Part shown: positions 1-11,912 of the stretch, in pieces
Position numbering within the stretch: the first letter of the stretch is position 1
How the letters are laid out: the number at the start of each line of letters is the position of its first letter
Origin: Hymenoscyphus infarciens
Taxonomy: Eukaryota; Ascomycota; Leotiomycetes; Helotiales; Helotiaceae
Reading direction: 5' to 3'
Assembly: GCA_001414345.1 (NCBI GenBank)
Contig: LLCB01000249.1
Coordinates: 25,272-89,271, forward strand
Length of the DNA stretch: 64,000 nt
Made by a program: the position numbers and the translations under genes
Notes under the pieces: model-generated
The model's database searches: none
Told to the model about the DNA's origin: nothing
Seen by the model: only the letters and a program-made list of their open reading frames with translations

Positions 1-1
1 A

Positions 2-163
2 CGATATAATTATATCCTGGCCGCGGCTTTTGATGCGGGGTTTAATTTGAATCTCCTGATTCTGTTTTTGGCTTTTGGTGCGGGGAGCTATATCAAGATG
101 CCGCATTGGTGGGGGAACAACAAGGATAGTATTGAGAGGTGTTTTGCTATGCCTGAGGATTAG
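2..163 (+). CDS. OPT-family oligopeptide transporter, C-terminal end only
   Basis: Only the last 53 codons are in the window; the gene begins upstream of base 1. The frame reads through a hydrophobic segment (LNLLILFLAFGAG) into a tail with MPHWWGNN followed by ERCF and a TAG stop at 161-163. A proline-Trp-Trp-Gly-Asn motif close to the C-terminus after a last membrane helix is characteristic of fungal OPT (oligopeptide/peptide-metal) transporters, which import small peptides or chelates across the plasma membrane. The assignment rests on this short tail, so substrate and intactness cannot be judged. Confidence 0.7.
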   Translation, partial: RYNYILAAAFDAGFNLNLLILFLAFGAGSYIKMPHWWGNNKDSIERCFAMPED

Positions 164-997
164 AAGGGACGGCCGGGTTGTTTTTTGAGAGCTCTTTAGC
201 TTTGGTTAAACGGAGTTTACTTTTTTGGGAGGGGGATATTGATATGATACCTAGGGATTGGGAGTTTTGGGGTTTGGATGACCGGGAGCCGAGAGGGGTT
301 GGCTACGGAAAATGGGGGGGTTTACATTTCATTGTCGCATCTTACTTATGCGATGTAATTTATAACTGTTTATTATTATGAGAAGGATATGATTCTCATC
401 AGCCCTGTGGGTAACATTGCTTACTGGTGTAGTAGTACATTGATTGGATAGAGTCGGTTCGGCTTTTTCGGGCTCCCCTTGATCACTAGTGGTGGGTCAC
501 AGTCTATTTCGGCTGAACAACCCCCACCAACTCCACCGCTTTTCTCATCTCAACCCCTCGCTAGGTCCCTTGTAGGGCGACCACCAGCCTGCCAACCCAA
601 CCAACCAACTTCTCCTCAACAGCACATCGCAGGGGCTGGACTAAACCTTTTACTGCCGCAGCCGCAGAAAGCCTGGAACGGCGTGAACGGTAACAAATGG
701 ATGCCAAGCTGTCGCACCATCAGCTCCCCACACAGCTCATGAGGGGCAGCAGCGTCATAGGCGTCTTGAGTCTTACAAGCTGAGATGAGCTTCACTTTCT
801 TTACAACATCTCTTTGATTCACAGTGAATCGTACATTCAGTCTCATATATTTCTCTCCAGTCATCCTCTGCGAGGATAAAGTTCTCTCTGTCATTCACAT
901 TGCTTGTTATCGCTACCCTTGTTTATTACCCCGCTTGAGCTTCCCACCCTTCAAACAATCTCCTCGTTTGCTTTTCGATACTAGTACCACTTTCACA
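164..997. other. Intergenic region, no gene seen
   Basis: Spacer between the OPT gene 3' end and the phospholipase D start. It should hold the 3' UTR of the first and the promoter and 5' UTR of the second; the last 150 bases before 998 are pyrimidine-rich, as is common for fungal leaders. Frames open here are short and show no family features. Confidence 0.6.
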
Positions 998-3934
998 ATG
1001 TCTTTCCTCGACAGCTTAGCTTCAAAGATCAAAGACAAGATCGAAGATGTCTTCGACGGAGACGATGAGCAGAAACCTCAAGAGCCACAGGTGCAGGAAT
1101 CTCAGGCTCAGCAACAATCGTTCCCTGGAGCAGGTACAGCGCCCGACAATCGATTCCATAGTTTTGCACCACCGCGACATGGCAATGATGCTAAGTGGTT
1201 TGTTGATGGGTGCGGATATATGTGGGCAGTGAGTGTGGCTCTCGAGGAGGCGAGAGAAAGTATTTGGATTTTAGATTGGTGGTTGAGTCCGGGTATGTTG
1301 AATTCGTAAAGTCAAATTGGAGTCAAGGGAGCTGTCGCTGACTTGATTTGTAAACTTCAGAGCTGTATTTGAGAAGACCCCCCACTGCGAACGAACAGTA
1401 TCGGGTCGATAGAATGCTGATCGCTGCTGCTGAGAGAGGAGTCAAGGTCAATGTTATCGTCTATAAGGAAGTATCACAAATTCTCACCCGTGAGCTTCCT
1501 TCCTCTTTTCCCTGCCAAGCTGGGGAGATCTTCTAACACATTACAGTTGCCTCCGTTCATACCAAGCACGCCCTCGAAGTACATCCCAACATCCGAGTCT
1601 TCCGCCATCCTGACCACGCCCCCAGCACGCAAGAACTCGGAGCCGATATAGTGGAGGGTTTAAAGAACCTATCTTTCAAGCCACTTGAATTAGCGAAGCT
1701 TCCGGAGAAACAACTCAAGTCGGTGTATGGTTCGAGCGACGATATTGTTTTGTACTGGGCACATCACGAAAAGCTTTGTCTCATTGATGGACAAATTGCT
1801 TTCATGGGAGGCTTGGATCTCTGCTTCGGTCGTTGGGACACAAACTCGCATCCTATTTCCGACGCTCACCCCACCGATATCAACAAGGCTTTGTTCCCAG
1901 GACAGGACTTCAATAATGCGAGAGTCTACGATTTCGCAGATGTGGAACATTGGGAGAACAATAAGCTTGATAGAACAAAGAGTTCGCGAATGGGATGGTC
2001 GGATTTGAGCATATGTTTGAGCGGTCCTGTTGTACAGGACTTGAGAGCACACTTTGTTCAAAGATGGAACTTTATTTTCAAGGAGAAATATAATGTTCCT
2101 GGTAAGGAGTATGTTCCGTTGACTCTGGGGGGAAATGGCATCACTGAGAGTTACTATAATGACGATGGTTTCAATTTGACTCCACTCAAGGAACAGCAAA
2201 AGGGTCCCGAATTTGATGCTCCACCTCGAGAGGATTATCAGGAGGAGGCCCCGGTAAGACATCATCATTTCAGTGCTTTCAGACAGCAGTTTTCTCAACA
2301 TCAAGTTCAATCGCGAGACCAAGGACCATCAGGTGTCTCTGTGCAGTTAGTTAGGAGTTGTACAAAATGGAGCAACGGTATACCACTCGAAGTAAGTCTT
2401 CGACCTTCCCCTCAAGCTTCTTTGAATGCCAGCTGACAATTATGAAGCACTCCATTACAAATGCTTACATCGATATCATTAAGCACAGTGAACATTTTGT
2501 TTACATCGAAAATCAATTCTTTATCACTGCTACTGGTGATCACCAGGGAGCTGTCAAGAATCAAATTGGAGCTGCGCTGGTAGAACGTTGTGTTCGTGCT
2601 TATCAACGCGGCGAGCGATACAAAGTTATTGTTTTGATGCCTTCCGTTCCTGCTTTTGCTGGTGATTTGCAATCGGATGACAGTCTTGGAACTAGAGCAA
2701 TTATGGAGTATCAATACAATAGCATATGTCGTGGAGGACACAGCATCATTGAAGGTTCGTACTTCAGTCGCACGAATCTTAAAATAGTAGAGGCATGCTA
2801 AACCTGAAACAGAGATCCAAAAAGCTGGTGTCCCAAATGCAGCAGAATACATCCGGTTTTACAACCTCCGGAACTACGATAGAATCAATGCTGGCAAGGC
2901 GATGTACAATGTCGAGCAAGCCAGTGGCATCAATTATGAGGATGCTAGAAGAGAGCACGATGATTTGGTCGGTGCTGGATATGATGGACGGGGGGAGGGA
3001 ACAGGTGCTCAATATGGCCAACAAAATAGGGACTACGATCGTTATCAACAAGTCGCCTCTCAAGTCGAGGACACCCGATTTGATACCGTCAGTTCCTGTT
3101 ACATGGATGGCGGACCATCAATCAAAGAGGTCCCTTGGAGTGGGAGTGAAGAAGCTGAGTTGGATGCTTTCGTTAGCGAGGGTAACACCCCTTCCCCCTT
3201 TTTTGATTTCACTTTCCTCGCTTACTGACAAACCAATAGAATTATACATACACTCCAAAGTCCTGATTGCCGACGACCGCATCGTGATTTGCGGTAGTGC
3301 AAATCTCAACGATCGCTCCCAACTCGGAAACCACGACTCCGAAATCGCAGTCGTAATCGAAGACTCCACACCCGTCGAGTCCCGCATGAACGGCTCCCCG
3401 TACAGAGCCTCCGCCTTCGCAGCTTCCCTCCGTCGTAAACTTTTCCGAAAACATCTTGGTCTCCTCCCACACCAAGAGTGCGACCGTCCAGACGCAAACT
3501 TCACACCCATAAACAAAGACCCAAACATCTACGACTGGGAATCCCCCGCCGATCTTCTCGTTCGCGATCCCCTATCCGAGGAATTCGAACAACTATGGAA
3601 TGAAACCGCAGCTGTCAATACAAGAATCTTTTCTCAAGCATTCCATCCCGTTCCCAATGATTTGGTGACCAATTGGGAAGAATATGGTTCTTTCTTTGCG
3701 GACTTGTTTATCAAGTCTACCGGTAAGGATAGCGAGGATAAAGATTTACCGGCTAGGTATGCTTATGGACATGTTGTGAAGGAGGAGTTTCCGGGAGGGG
3801 TGAGGGAATTGAAGGATCTGTTGGATGGGGTGAGGGGGACGCTTGTTGAGATGCCACTTAAGTTTATGGAGGGAGTGGATTTCGCTGTTGAGGGTTTGAG
3901 CTTTAATCCGTTTACTGATGAGGTTTATACTTGA
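998..3934 (+). CDS. Phospholipase D, two HKD motifs (6 exons, 879 aa)
   Basis: Exons by GT-AG and frame: 998-1292, 1361-1489, 1547-2391, 2448-2754, 2813-3181, 3240-3934. The summed length is an exact number of codons. The enzyme hydrolyses phosphatidylcholine to phosphatidic acid and choline at membranes. The first catalytic HxKx4D motif is seen in HHEKLCLIDG and the second in HSKVLIADD followed by GSANLNDRS; the conserved IENQFF segment lies between them. The N-terminus (MSFLDSLASKIKDKIE) is a short amphipathic stretch, and no PX or PH domain is apparent, so it is shorter than yeast Spo14. A more upstream ATG at 824 is in frame, but 998 fits the family start better. All catalytic residues are present, so it is probably active. 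It has no obvious tie to the peptide cluster. Confidence 0.93.
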
Positions 3935-4051
3935 TCTCTCGGGGGTGGAGAGTATGACTCTATGTTGGCGGGGAATCAGGATATGTTGGTTGGATGGATT
4001 TTGGGATATGCTATCTGGATATTTTCACGGGCGTATGGGTGGGGGTGCTTG

Positions 4052-5391
4052 GTAAGAGTTAGGGCCACAGCTAGTGGGCCCCCTAAGCGAACCCCACCAA
4101 ATTGATACTTATTACTTAAAAATCTATTATAAATCCAACTTAAAGTCTTTTACCTTAAAACTTATATATATTATTAATAAATAGTAGCTAATTCTTTTAC
4201 TTTAATAATATCCTCTAACTTATAAGTTAATCGCTTAGTATATCGCCTATAACTACGTAGATCTACTAAATCCTAGAGCCTTTAAATCTCCTTAATTAAT
4301 CTCTTCTTAGAAGTTAGTATAAAAGATAACTTCTTTAACTCTTCTTTTATCTACTACTAGACCTTCTCTATTACGTTTAAATTAGGCGAAGAAGGAGGCT
4401 AATTAAAGCTATAAATATTATATTTAACCTTAGCTAAATAAGCATATTCTTTATATACCTTTAAACTATCTTCTATAAAGATATAATTAGTACTAAGCTT
4501 ATTAAATAGTAGAAAGATAACTAGTTTAAGAACTTAATCCCTATATACCTAAGAATTCACCTCTTTATAGTCTTATTCTTTCTCTAGAAAGATAAGAGAG
4601 GACTTATAATCCTAGCTAATTACACTCTAAATTATAACTAATACCCTTCTTAAGTAATATATTAACTAAATATAGTCTAGACACCTCTTTTCATCTATAT
4701 ACTATATTACCTAAACCCTTCTACTCTTTCTAAGCTTAAATATATACTTATCTAACTATATAACCTCTCTCTAGTCCCTCTTTTACCTATAAGTAGCTAC
4801 CTAATCTAATATCCTCTACTAGTAGTATAATAATATAAAAGTAAGACGTTTCTTTACTTATATTTAGCTAATAAAGAGTTAAGGATATATAATATATTAT
4901 TAGTAGCTAGTATAGCAAAGTTTATAGTAGATAGTATAAGGAGAAGTAGATAAGTTAAGAGTGTTTTTAACTTATAAAAAAGATATCTAATAAGTAGTAT
5001 AATTTTAAAATATAAACTAAAGAATTTAGTAGATATATTATTTAGATAGTAATCTTTTTTAATATTACTTCTCTTTATAGGTTATTCGACTTAAATCAGC
5101 CTTATAGATCCTTTATATAATAGATTTAGGTACTCCTAATTCTTTAAAGATAGCACTCTAGGATTTTCTATCTACTTAGGCTTAGCGTACTCTAGTACGC
5201 TTTTATATAGGCTAATTCTAGCTAGGCTTGTATATATAAGAGGGAGAGAGGATTCGGTCTACTATCTTTAATTTAAAGAGTTTTAGTTAAAAGGTTAAAT
5301 TATAGTAGGTTTTTAAAAAGGGAGTATTAGAAATTAAGGTAGGGGGTCATCTCGCTTAGAGAGGCTTACTAGCTGTGGCCTCAACTCTTAC
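4052..5391 (-). mobile_element. RIP-degraded Tc1/mariner-like DNA transposon
   Basis: The ends are inverted repeats of about 45 bp: GTAAGAGTTAGGGCCACAGC at 4052 and, on the other strand, GTAAGAGTTGAGGCCACAGC ending at 5391. Between them the sequence is very AT-rich. Read on the minus strand near 5130-5200 it still shows a helix-turn-helix like that of fungal Tc1/mariner transposases (FKELGVPKS, then RIYKADLSR), broken by TAA codons where CAA would be expected, as RIP produces. No target duplication could be fixed with confidence. It is dead, with no open transposase frame, and sits between the phospholipase D and P450 genes. Confidence 0.75.
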
Positions 5392-5540
5392 TTTTTACTA
5401 ATAACTGACTTGTAAATCACAACTCATTTTGCAAGGCACGGTTCATTAAAAGCCAATTCACTATGCTCGGTTGCTACTCCCTTGATCCCTTTTTGCGTTT
5501 TTTGTATCCTATTATTGACCCAAACCTAGTCTTGCTGGGT

Positions 5541-7537
5541 TTACTCGACAGCTTTGACCCGACACCCATCTGTACTCGTAAGCACCAAAGTGACATCTTG
5601 CTTCTCGGTTCCCACCAAGACATGTTTTTCTATTTCAAAACCCCTAAACTTCTGCAAAATACGTGTAACCACAAATCCAGCCTCTAGCAACGCAAAATCC
5701 TCTACAACGATTCAGTGTCAGCTAAGTGTAGAAGAAAGGTTTCAATTAGCACTTACGACCCAAGCACACCCTTGGACCTCCGTTAAAGGGCAGGTATCCC
5801 CAACCAATGTTTCGAAGATCGACTGAATTATTTGTATCCTCGGAATCCCAACGCTCTGGCCTAGAGAATTTCGGAGTCAGTATACTTCTTTGAAAATATC
5901 TGAGTAGAATGGGAGAGAGCTGTTATGACAGATTGATGAATATCTCATCTCAACCCAAAGAAAGTAGGGTACTCACCGGAAGGTCGCGGCATCCTCTCCA
6001 TACAACTCTTTTGATCGATGCATTACGTAGGCAGTGTAACCAACATTCTCACCTTTCCTCACCATGATGGGCTTGGAACGATCAGGGCCTCCACCGGTGG
6101 GAAGTGTGGTGTTCTTGAGCGAGGTTCGACAATTCAGTGGCACTGGGGGGTATAATCGCAAGACTAACGACTTGTCAACTGATTTGAGAAAAGGACATAT
6201 AGGGGTACGTATGTACCTTCTTTCAAAACCAAGCTCAGATACTTCATTTTCTTGAGGGCGTTTCTGTCTGGTGGTCTTGAATCGTTCCCTAAACCCACCA
6301 CTGAGTTTATTTCCTCTCGGAGTTTCGCTAAGGTATGGGGATGCTGTGCTAATAGACGACTACTCAACGTCAGTAAAGACAACGAAGCTAAAACCGACGG
6401 ATGTTACAGCTTACAAGGTCCAAGATAAACAACATGCCGTGGTATCCCTACCGGCTAGGAGTATGTTTAAAAGCTGATCACGCAAGACCTTGGGGTCACG
6501 GTTCTCCTGAACAAGAATGTCTAGAAAGCTGTGCACTTCTTTTTCTTCGGGTTTTGGTGTTGAAAGTGCTGCATGTACCGCCTCGTCAACGAAATTATGT
6601 ACGATTGAGCAGTTTTTTCGGAATTCCGTGCCGCCGACTAACCAGTACAAACCTCCCAAGCGTCCACGACGGAAAAGAAAATCTTGGGATACCCTAAAGG
6701 CCTCTGAAAATCGAGTCTCTCGAGACTCCTTGGTATCTTGCAAGGAGTTCATCGACTTTCCAAAGAGCAGAAAGGTGGTGGTGTCGAAAGTAAACCGGAA
6801 GAATAGAGGTTGAAGATCAATGAGCTCTCCGGTGGGAATACAGTTCACCAAATGCTCAGTGTGCTTTTCTACTTGCGTAAAGATATTCGCCCGATTGAGT
6901 GAAAATAGCGGTCGTAGCATATCGCGAGAATGTTTCCATGCAGCGGAATCCTGTGTAAATATTCCATCCCCTAGAAGAGGAGCAAAAGTTGGTTTGCGTG
7001 TACCCAGGCTATATGCTGCCAGAAACTGTCAATCGAAAAGATCACTCCAGCTGAGAAGCTTGTCTAAAAATTAATTTTGAAGAATCTTACATGAGAAATC
7101 AGAAGATAACATAACCTCGAGGTTCTCGGGCTCGACAGTGTTGATACTCTTGTCTCCTAGTACTTTCTGCTCAAATGTTGCTCCAACACTATCGAATATT
7201 TCCTGAAACCAGGGTAATGTTCGTTTCTCTTCGAAACTGCGGAAAGCTTCGAAGAGCCTGTCAAATGCGAGAGGCAATCTGTAAGGAAGCTGAGGGGGAG
7301 GGGCACAACCATGAGCTTTTTCAAAAAGAATCTCAGCCTTTTAAACTATATTAGCCTCAACTTAAATTTATCAAAGACATTTCAACTAACCCTTTTCATG
7401 ATTATTCGTTTTACAAAACAGTAGAGTATGAAGAATCCCAAGACACTGACAAGACCGCGGGTGGAAAATAGTCCAACTGGAGACCTGCTAAAGAGCAGTC
7501 CCTTCTCATCTCGACTTGGATTCACTAACAATGACAT
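5541..7537 (-). CDS. Cytochrome P450, CYP52-like (7 exons, 529 aa)
   Basis: Exons from 5' to 3' on the minus strand: 7537-7391, 7337-7091, 7015-6415, 6359-6217, 6163-5977, 5860-5757, 5701-5541, giving an exact codon count. A haem monooxygenase anchored in the ER. One membrane segment near the N-terminus is followed by a Cys-Pro-Pro-Pro hinge. The I-helix has AGRDTTA (about residues 319-325), ExxR is EVLR (379-382), PERW is at 443-446, and the haem-binding [10 protein letters not shown] is at 467-476 with Cys474. The [12 protein letters not shown] segment and overall layout match the CYP52/CYP539 type, known for omega-hydroxylation of fatty acids and alkanes. The ATG at 7537 precedes the membrane helix. 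It appears intact. The NLR and a transposon block separate it from the peptide cluster, so a role there is doubtful. Confidence 0.92.
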
Positions 7538-8405
7538 CGTCGTTTTTCGATACCAACAGAGTGTATTTGCGAATCTTGAATGCAGCTGAAGGACGACTGG
7601 GGAAAGGGGGAAAGGCTATTTTAGGTCACAGAATCCCTGTGTACGAGACGTGGCCGAGTGGGTGGTCAGTCTGTTGCTTATGTTTTAATATATGTTGTGT
7701 GACAACGGTGAGAACGGGGTTGTGATAGGCTAACACCACAACTTCGTTCCCTTCGCCTACAATGATCACGTGCTCTATGATAATCCAAGTCATTTTCTAG
7801 CATAGTGCTTCCCAGGCGAAAAAGAGGAAGTTGCTAGGCTTAGATGTAGTCGTTAAGAGGGTAGTTTGTTTTTGATCGCTTGTACTCAATAAGAGTAGAG
7901 GTTGGAAGGGAGGTTTATGAATTGAGATCAAGGTGTCACTATATCAACAGCCCTTTCGAGTAAGGAAGGCGAGCGAATATGGTCCAATGGTTAACCGCCA
8001 TGATGTAGCATTGTCAGGAGTAATTCACCCGAGGTGTGGTTATACAAAAAAATGCCTGCAATCCCATCCTCAGCTCTCTGTGGTGCGTTCCCCGGGATAA
8101 GTCCAATGTCTCGCCCGGTGAACAGAACCAGCCACCTTGAATTCTTGTTTTGCACGGAACTTTTGCTCGTGCATTCCAATTTCCTCTCACAAATTCCCTA
8201 TGCTCTGAACTAATAGTGCAGCGTTGTATGTGAGCAAGTTACAACCCTCCTATTCCTCGAAACAAATGAGGCGGGAAAATGATTGGGTAGATAGATGTAT
8301 TTTTACAGAACGGCTGATACAGATTAGGTGCCCGAAAATCCCTGTCGCTGTGCCCATAAAATTATCCAGGCCATTTAGTGGCGAGCTAGGAGTGACAATC
8401 AAATC
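7538..8405. other. Shared upstream region of the P450 and NLR genes
   Basis: Divergent promoter region of 868 bp, with the P450 to the left on minus and the NLR to the right on plus. Base composition is ordinary and shows no RIP signature. No RNA gene or conserved coding frame was recognised; frames present are short and lack family features. Confidence 0.5.
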
Positions 8406-11400
8406 ATGGATCCCTTTTCCGTCGTTGTCGGGATTGGTTCGCTGATTGAGATGAGTTTGCAGCTTGGAAAATGTTTGAAGGATGCCTACGATGTTGCTGT
8501 GTCATTTGAGGAGGAGGTTGGGTCCCTACTATACGAAATACAAGACCTTGAATCAGTGAACAAATCAATCGAACATCTATACAGAATGGAGACTGATAAT
8601 ATTGGCCGTCAACGCCTAGAGCTGCCTTTTCAGGATCTGGAGGTGTGGCAGAACACGATCAAAGTGTTGGAAAACTGCACAGAAACCACCAAAGTTCTGC
8701 AAAAGGTGCTTGATGTTGTGATTGGAAAGAATGGCATCAAAGTGAGCGGATGGCGAGACCGGATCAAAAAACATCTGAGGAAGCAGGCAAAAGATGGCGA
8801 GCTCAACCAGATACGAGTTAGACTCTCAACTCACCGGGGAAGCCTGAACGTATCATTAACAATACTCAGCTTGTAGGTCTCACCGTCGCAAATTCCCTTC
8901 AGGAAAGTACAAAAATAACACAGCCACAGAATATACGCACAGAGAGGCTCCCAAGACTCGCAAAAGTTTGGGTTTCAACTCCACAAACAAATTGCCGCAC
9001 TTCAGCACGCGATCCCATCCGTTGAAACAGACCAGGTAGGTTCACATTCCAACCACCAAGTAAACATAGTAATGAATCTAGTTGTATGATTCTCTTCACT
9101 CTGCTACAGCCGTTGCATCCACACTTCGCCTCAATAAACACTTCGATACGCCGAAAGCCGTGTCCAGTATTTACACCGGACGAAAACATCATCTCGAAGA
9201 TCTGAAGAAAGCCTTTGATTTATCGCACTCTTCACTCGATATAACACGACAGAAACGTTTCGTGGTATGCGGTCTTGGGGGTTCTGGAAAGACTCAGTTT
9301 TGCTGCAAATTCGCATCAGACAATAAACAAAGGTAAGTCTAAAGCAGCCGAAAAGGTATTATATGACTCTAAAACCAGCCAGATTTTGGGGTGTGTTTAC
9401 CGTGGATGCAAGTTCGCCCGGAAATGCACAGCAAAGCTTTGTATCTATCGCTAAAGCATGCGGGACGAATCCAAATGAGCGTGCCGCCAAAAGCTTGCTG
9501 TCAAGCAGTTATCGCCCGTGGCTGTTGATCATCGACAATGCGGACGATACCAATTTAGATCTGGAGAGCTACTTTCCTGATGGCGAGAATGGCTTAACGC
9601 TTATAACCACCAGGAATCCCTCTTTTACGATGCATGGGACGATAGGTCAGAAATCGTATCATTTCGACTGTCTGGATGAAGACGAAGCTAATCAGCTGCT
9701 TCTGAAGGCCGCTGATAACCCCGAACCTTGGACTCCCAAGGTAATGCAATTGGCTCTGATAATAACCCAAAAGCTGGGTGCGTTGCCTCTGGCCCTCATT
9801 CATGCAGGCAATGCCATCAAGGCAAAATATTGCGGTTTAAACGATTATGTTGGCTATTACGAAAGGAGTTGGCAACTGATCCGCCGCAACCAGCATCTCG
9901 ATGATCAAGAGGATGATGACGCGGAGTATATGAAGGTTTATGCGAGCTACGAGATTGTATATCGAGGCCTGGAGTCGATGAACTCGCAGAGATACAGAGA
10001 TGCTGTTCAGATACTCAAACTATTTTCTTTCCTCCACCACGAGCATATTCCTTTCGACTTTTTGGTAGCCGCTATCAAACATCCAAGAATGCTCCAAGAT
10101 ATCAAATCCGAAAGGGAATCACGTGATGATGAAGACAAGACACCGTCCAGTGTTGCATCGACACTCAGTTTTGTCCTCGGAACGATTCGAGGTCTTCTGG
10201 AATCGCTTGCGATGAAACACTTCGAAAACCAAAATCCCATTTTCCTGCCAACATTCCTTCGAGATGCCGAGTTCTCCCCTCCTTCCGATGATTCTATTAT
10301 TCGACTACGCGAAGGTCTCCATATCCTTTCCCAGTTGTCGCTGATAACTCATTATGAAGGCTCCGACAGCTATTCAATGCACCCTTTGGTTCATACCTGG
10401 GTTCGAGAACGACCGCAAATGAAAACCCGAAACCAAGCTGTCTGGTGCGAAGTCGCGCTACACACTCTGTCGCGATGCATTCTAGTTCCCCCAATAAACG
10501 CATCAGTTGATTCATATAAAGATCTCACAAGAAAACTTCTGCCTCACATCATCTCGGTCAGGAAACTGCAGGATAAAATCGAACAAGAATTTGAGAGCAA
10601 CCGAAATAGGCGAATCCGGCCCTGGCCAGTTTTGAAGTCACAAATCAGTCCTTGGAGAGCCTTATTTCTTATTAAAAGCGCCATTGTATATAACGAGTGT
10701 GGTGACTTTCTTGAAGCTGAGAATTGCTTGAGAATTGCGCTGGACTTCTATGAGAAATTTCTGGGGCCGGAAAATCCGAGGACAGAACGAATATTATTCG
10801 CGCTATCTGGTTCCTTGTGGCATCAATGTAGGATCCACGATGCCGCAGATTTGCTTGAAAACACATTTAACAGAAAGCTCAAATTATTGGGACCAGAGCA
10901 CTCACGCACTCTCACCCTCATGGCAAGACTTGGTGAAGTTCGCCGACATCAAGGTCGACTACAGGAATCGATTGATCTTCTTACCAAGGCTGTGGAAGGA
11001 ATGAAAACTCAGCTCCCAGACACGGATCCGACATTATATCAAGCAATGGATTATCTTGGAATAACATTACGATCGTGCTACCATTTCGTGGATGCTCGAG
11101 AGTACCAAGAAAAGGCTGTTGCAGGTTTAAAAATGCATCTTGGGGAAAGGGACATAAGAACTCTCATTTCAATGGGGGACTTGGCCATTACATATAAAGA
11201 GCTCAGCCAAGCCACAAGGGATTCCAACCAACGAAGAGAATACCTTGATACCGCGTATAGAGACGCAGTATTCGCTTTCGATCAGCTCGCGGAGCAGCTT
11301 GGTGACAAACATCCACAGACTTGGATAGCACAGGGTGCAGTGAGCCGGATAAAAGCGGATATGGGTAGGATTGACGAAGCGGAGGAGACCTTTAGATCTG

Positions 11401-11912
11401 TCTTGCCGGTCGCCGCTCGTCATCTTGGGGACGATCATTTGGGGGTGTTGATCCACAAACATCATCACTCTCGAATTCTAATTCAACAACAACGATATTG
11501 CGAAGCAGAAACCTTGTTGCTTGAGGTTTCCGACCGGGACAAATATAAAACGACAACTGGCATGGAGGATAGCTTGGATAGATGGGATGCTTTATGGAGT
11601 CTTATAGAATGCTATCAAAAGCAAGGGGAATTTAAGAGAAGTGTCGAGACTTGCGATCAGCTGTTGGGGGCGATGAGAGCGGTTCAGCCTGCAATGGATC
11701 CTTCAAAGCAGGCACAAATCGGCAGCACATTTTTCAAAAGGGTAGAAATGAAAAAAGAAGAGCTGGCAACCACGCAAAGGTCTACGGCATCAGAAGACCA
11801 CATGCCAAATTTTGAAGGCTCGCAGCCGGTCGAGTTATTATTCACTACTCTCTCGGATACCGAAATTGCTACACCTATGGTTGGGAATTTGAGGCAACGC
11901 GAAACTTGGTGA
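8406..11912 (+). CDS. Fungal NLR: HeLo-like N-terminus, NB-ARC, TPR repeats (1117 aa)
   Basis: Exons 8406-8872, 8930-9035, 9082-9332, 9383-11912, an exact codon count. The start MDPFSVVVGIG and the following helices are typical of the HeLo-like/NACHT-associated N-terminal domain of fungal NLRs. The NB-ARC ATPase has a P-loop GLGGSGKT at about residues 255-262, the conserved FWGVFTVDAS strand, Walker B LLIIDNADD at about 322-330 and the LTLITTRN sensor at about 345-354. The C-terminal third carries kinesin-light-chain-type TPR units (for example LGPENPRTE, LGPEHSRTL and LGDKHPQTW at regular spacing). Proteins of this design act as intracellular receptors in non-self recognition and heterokaryon incompatibility, with cell death as the known output for HeLo-type members. 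The gene directly abuts a 14-kb dead-transposon block, a common setting for fungal NLRs. The ligand is unknown. Confidence 0.92.

Noticed and set aside
7985..8060. A tRNA-like stretch (GGTCCAATGGTTAACC)
   Set aside because: No T-arm GGTTCGA-type sequence or acceptor pairing follows, so no cloverleaf can be formed.
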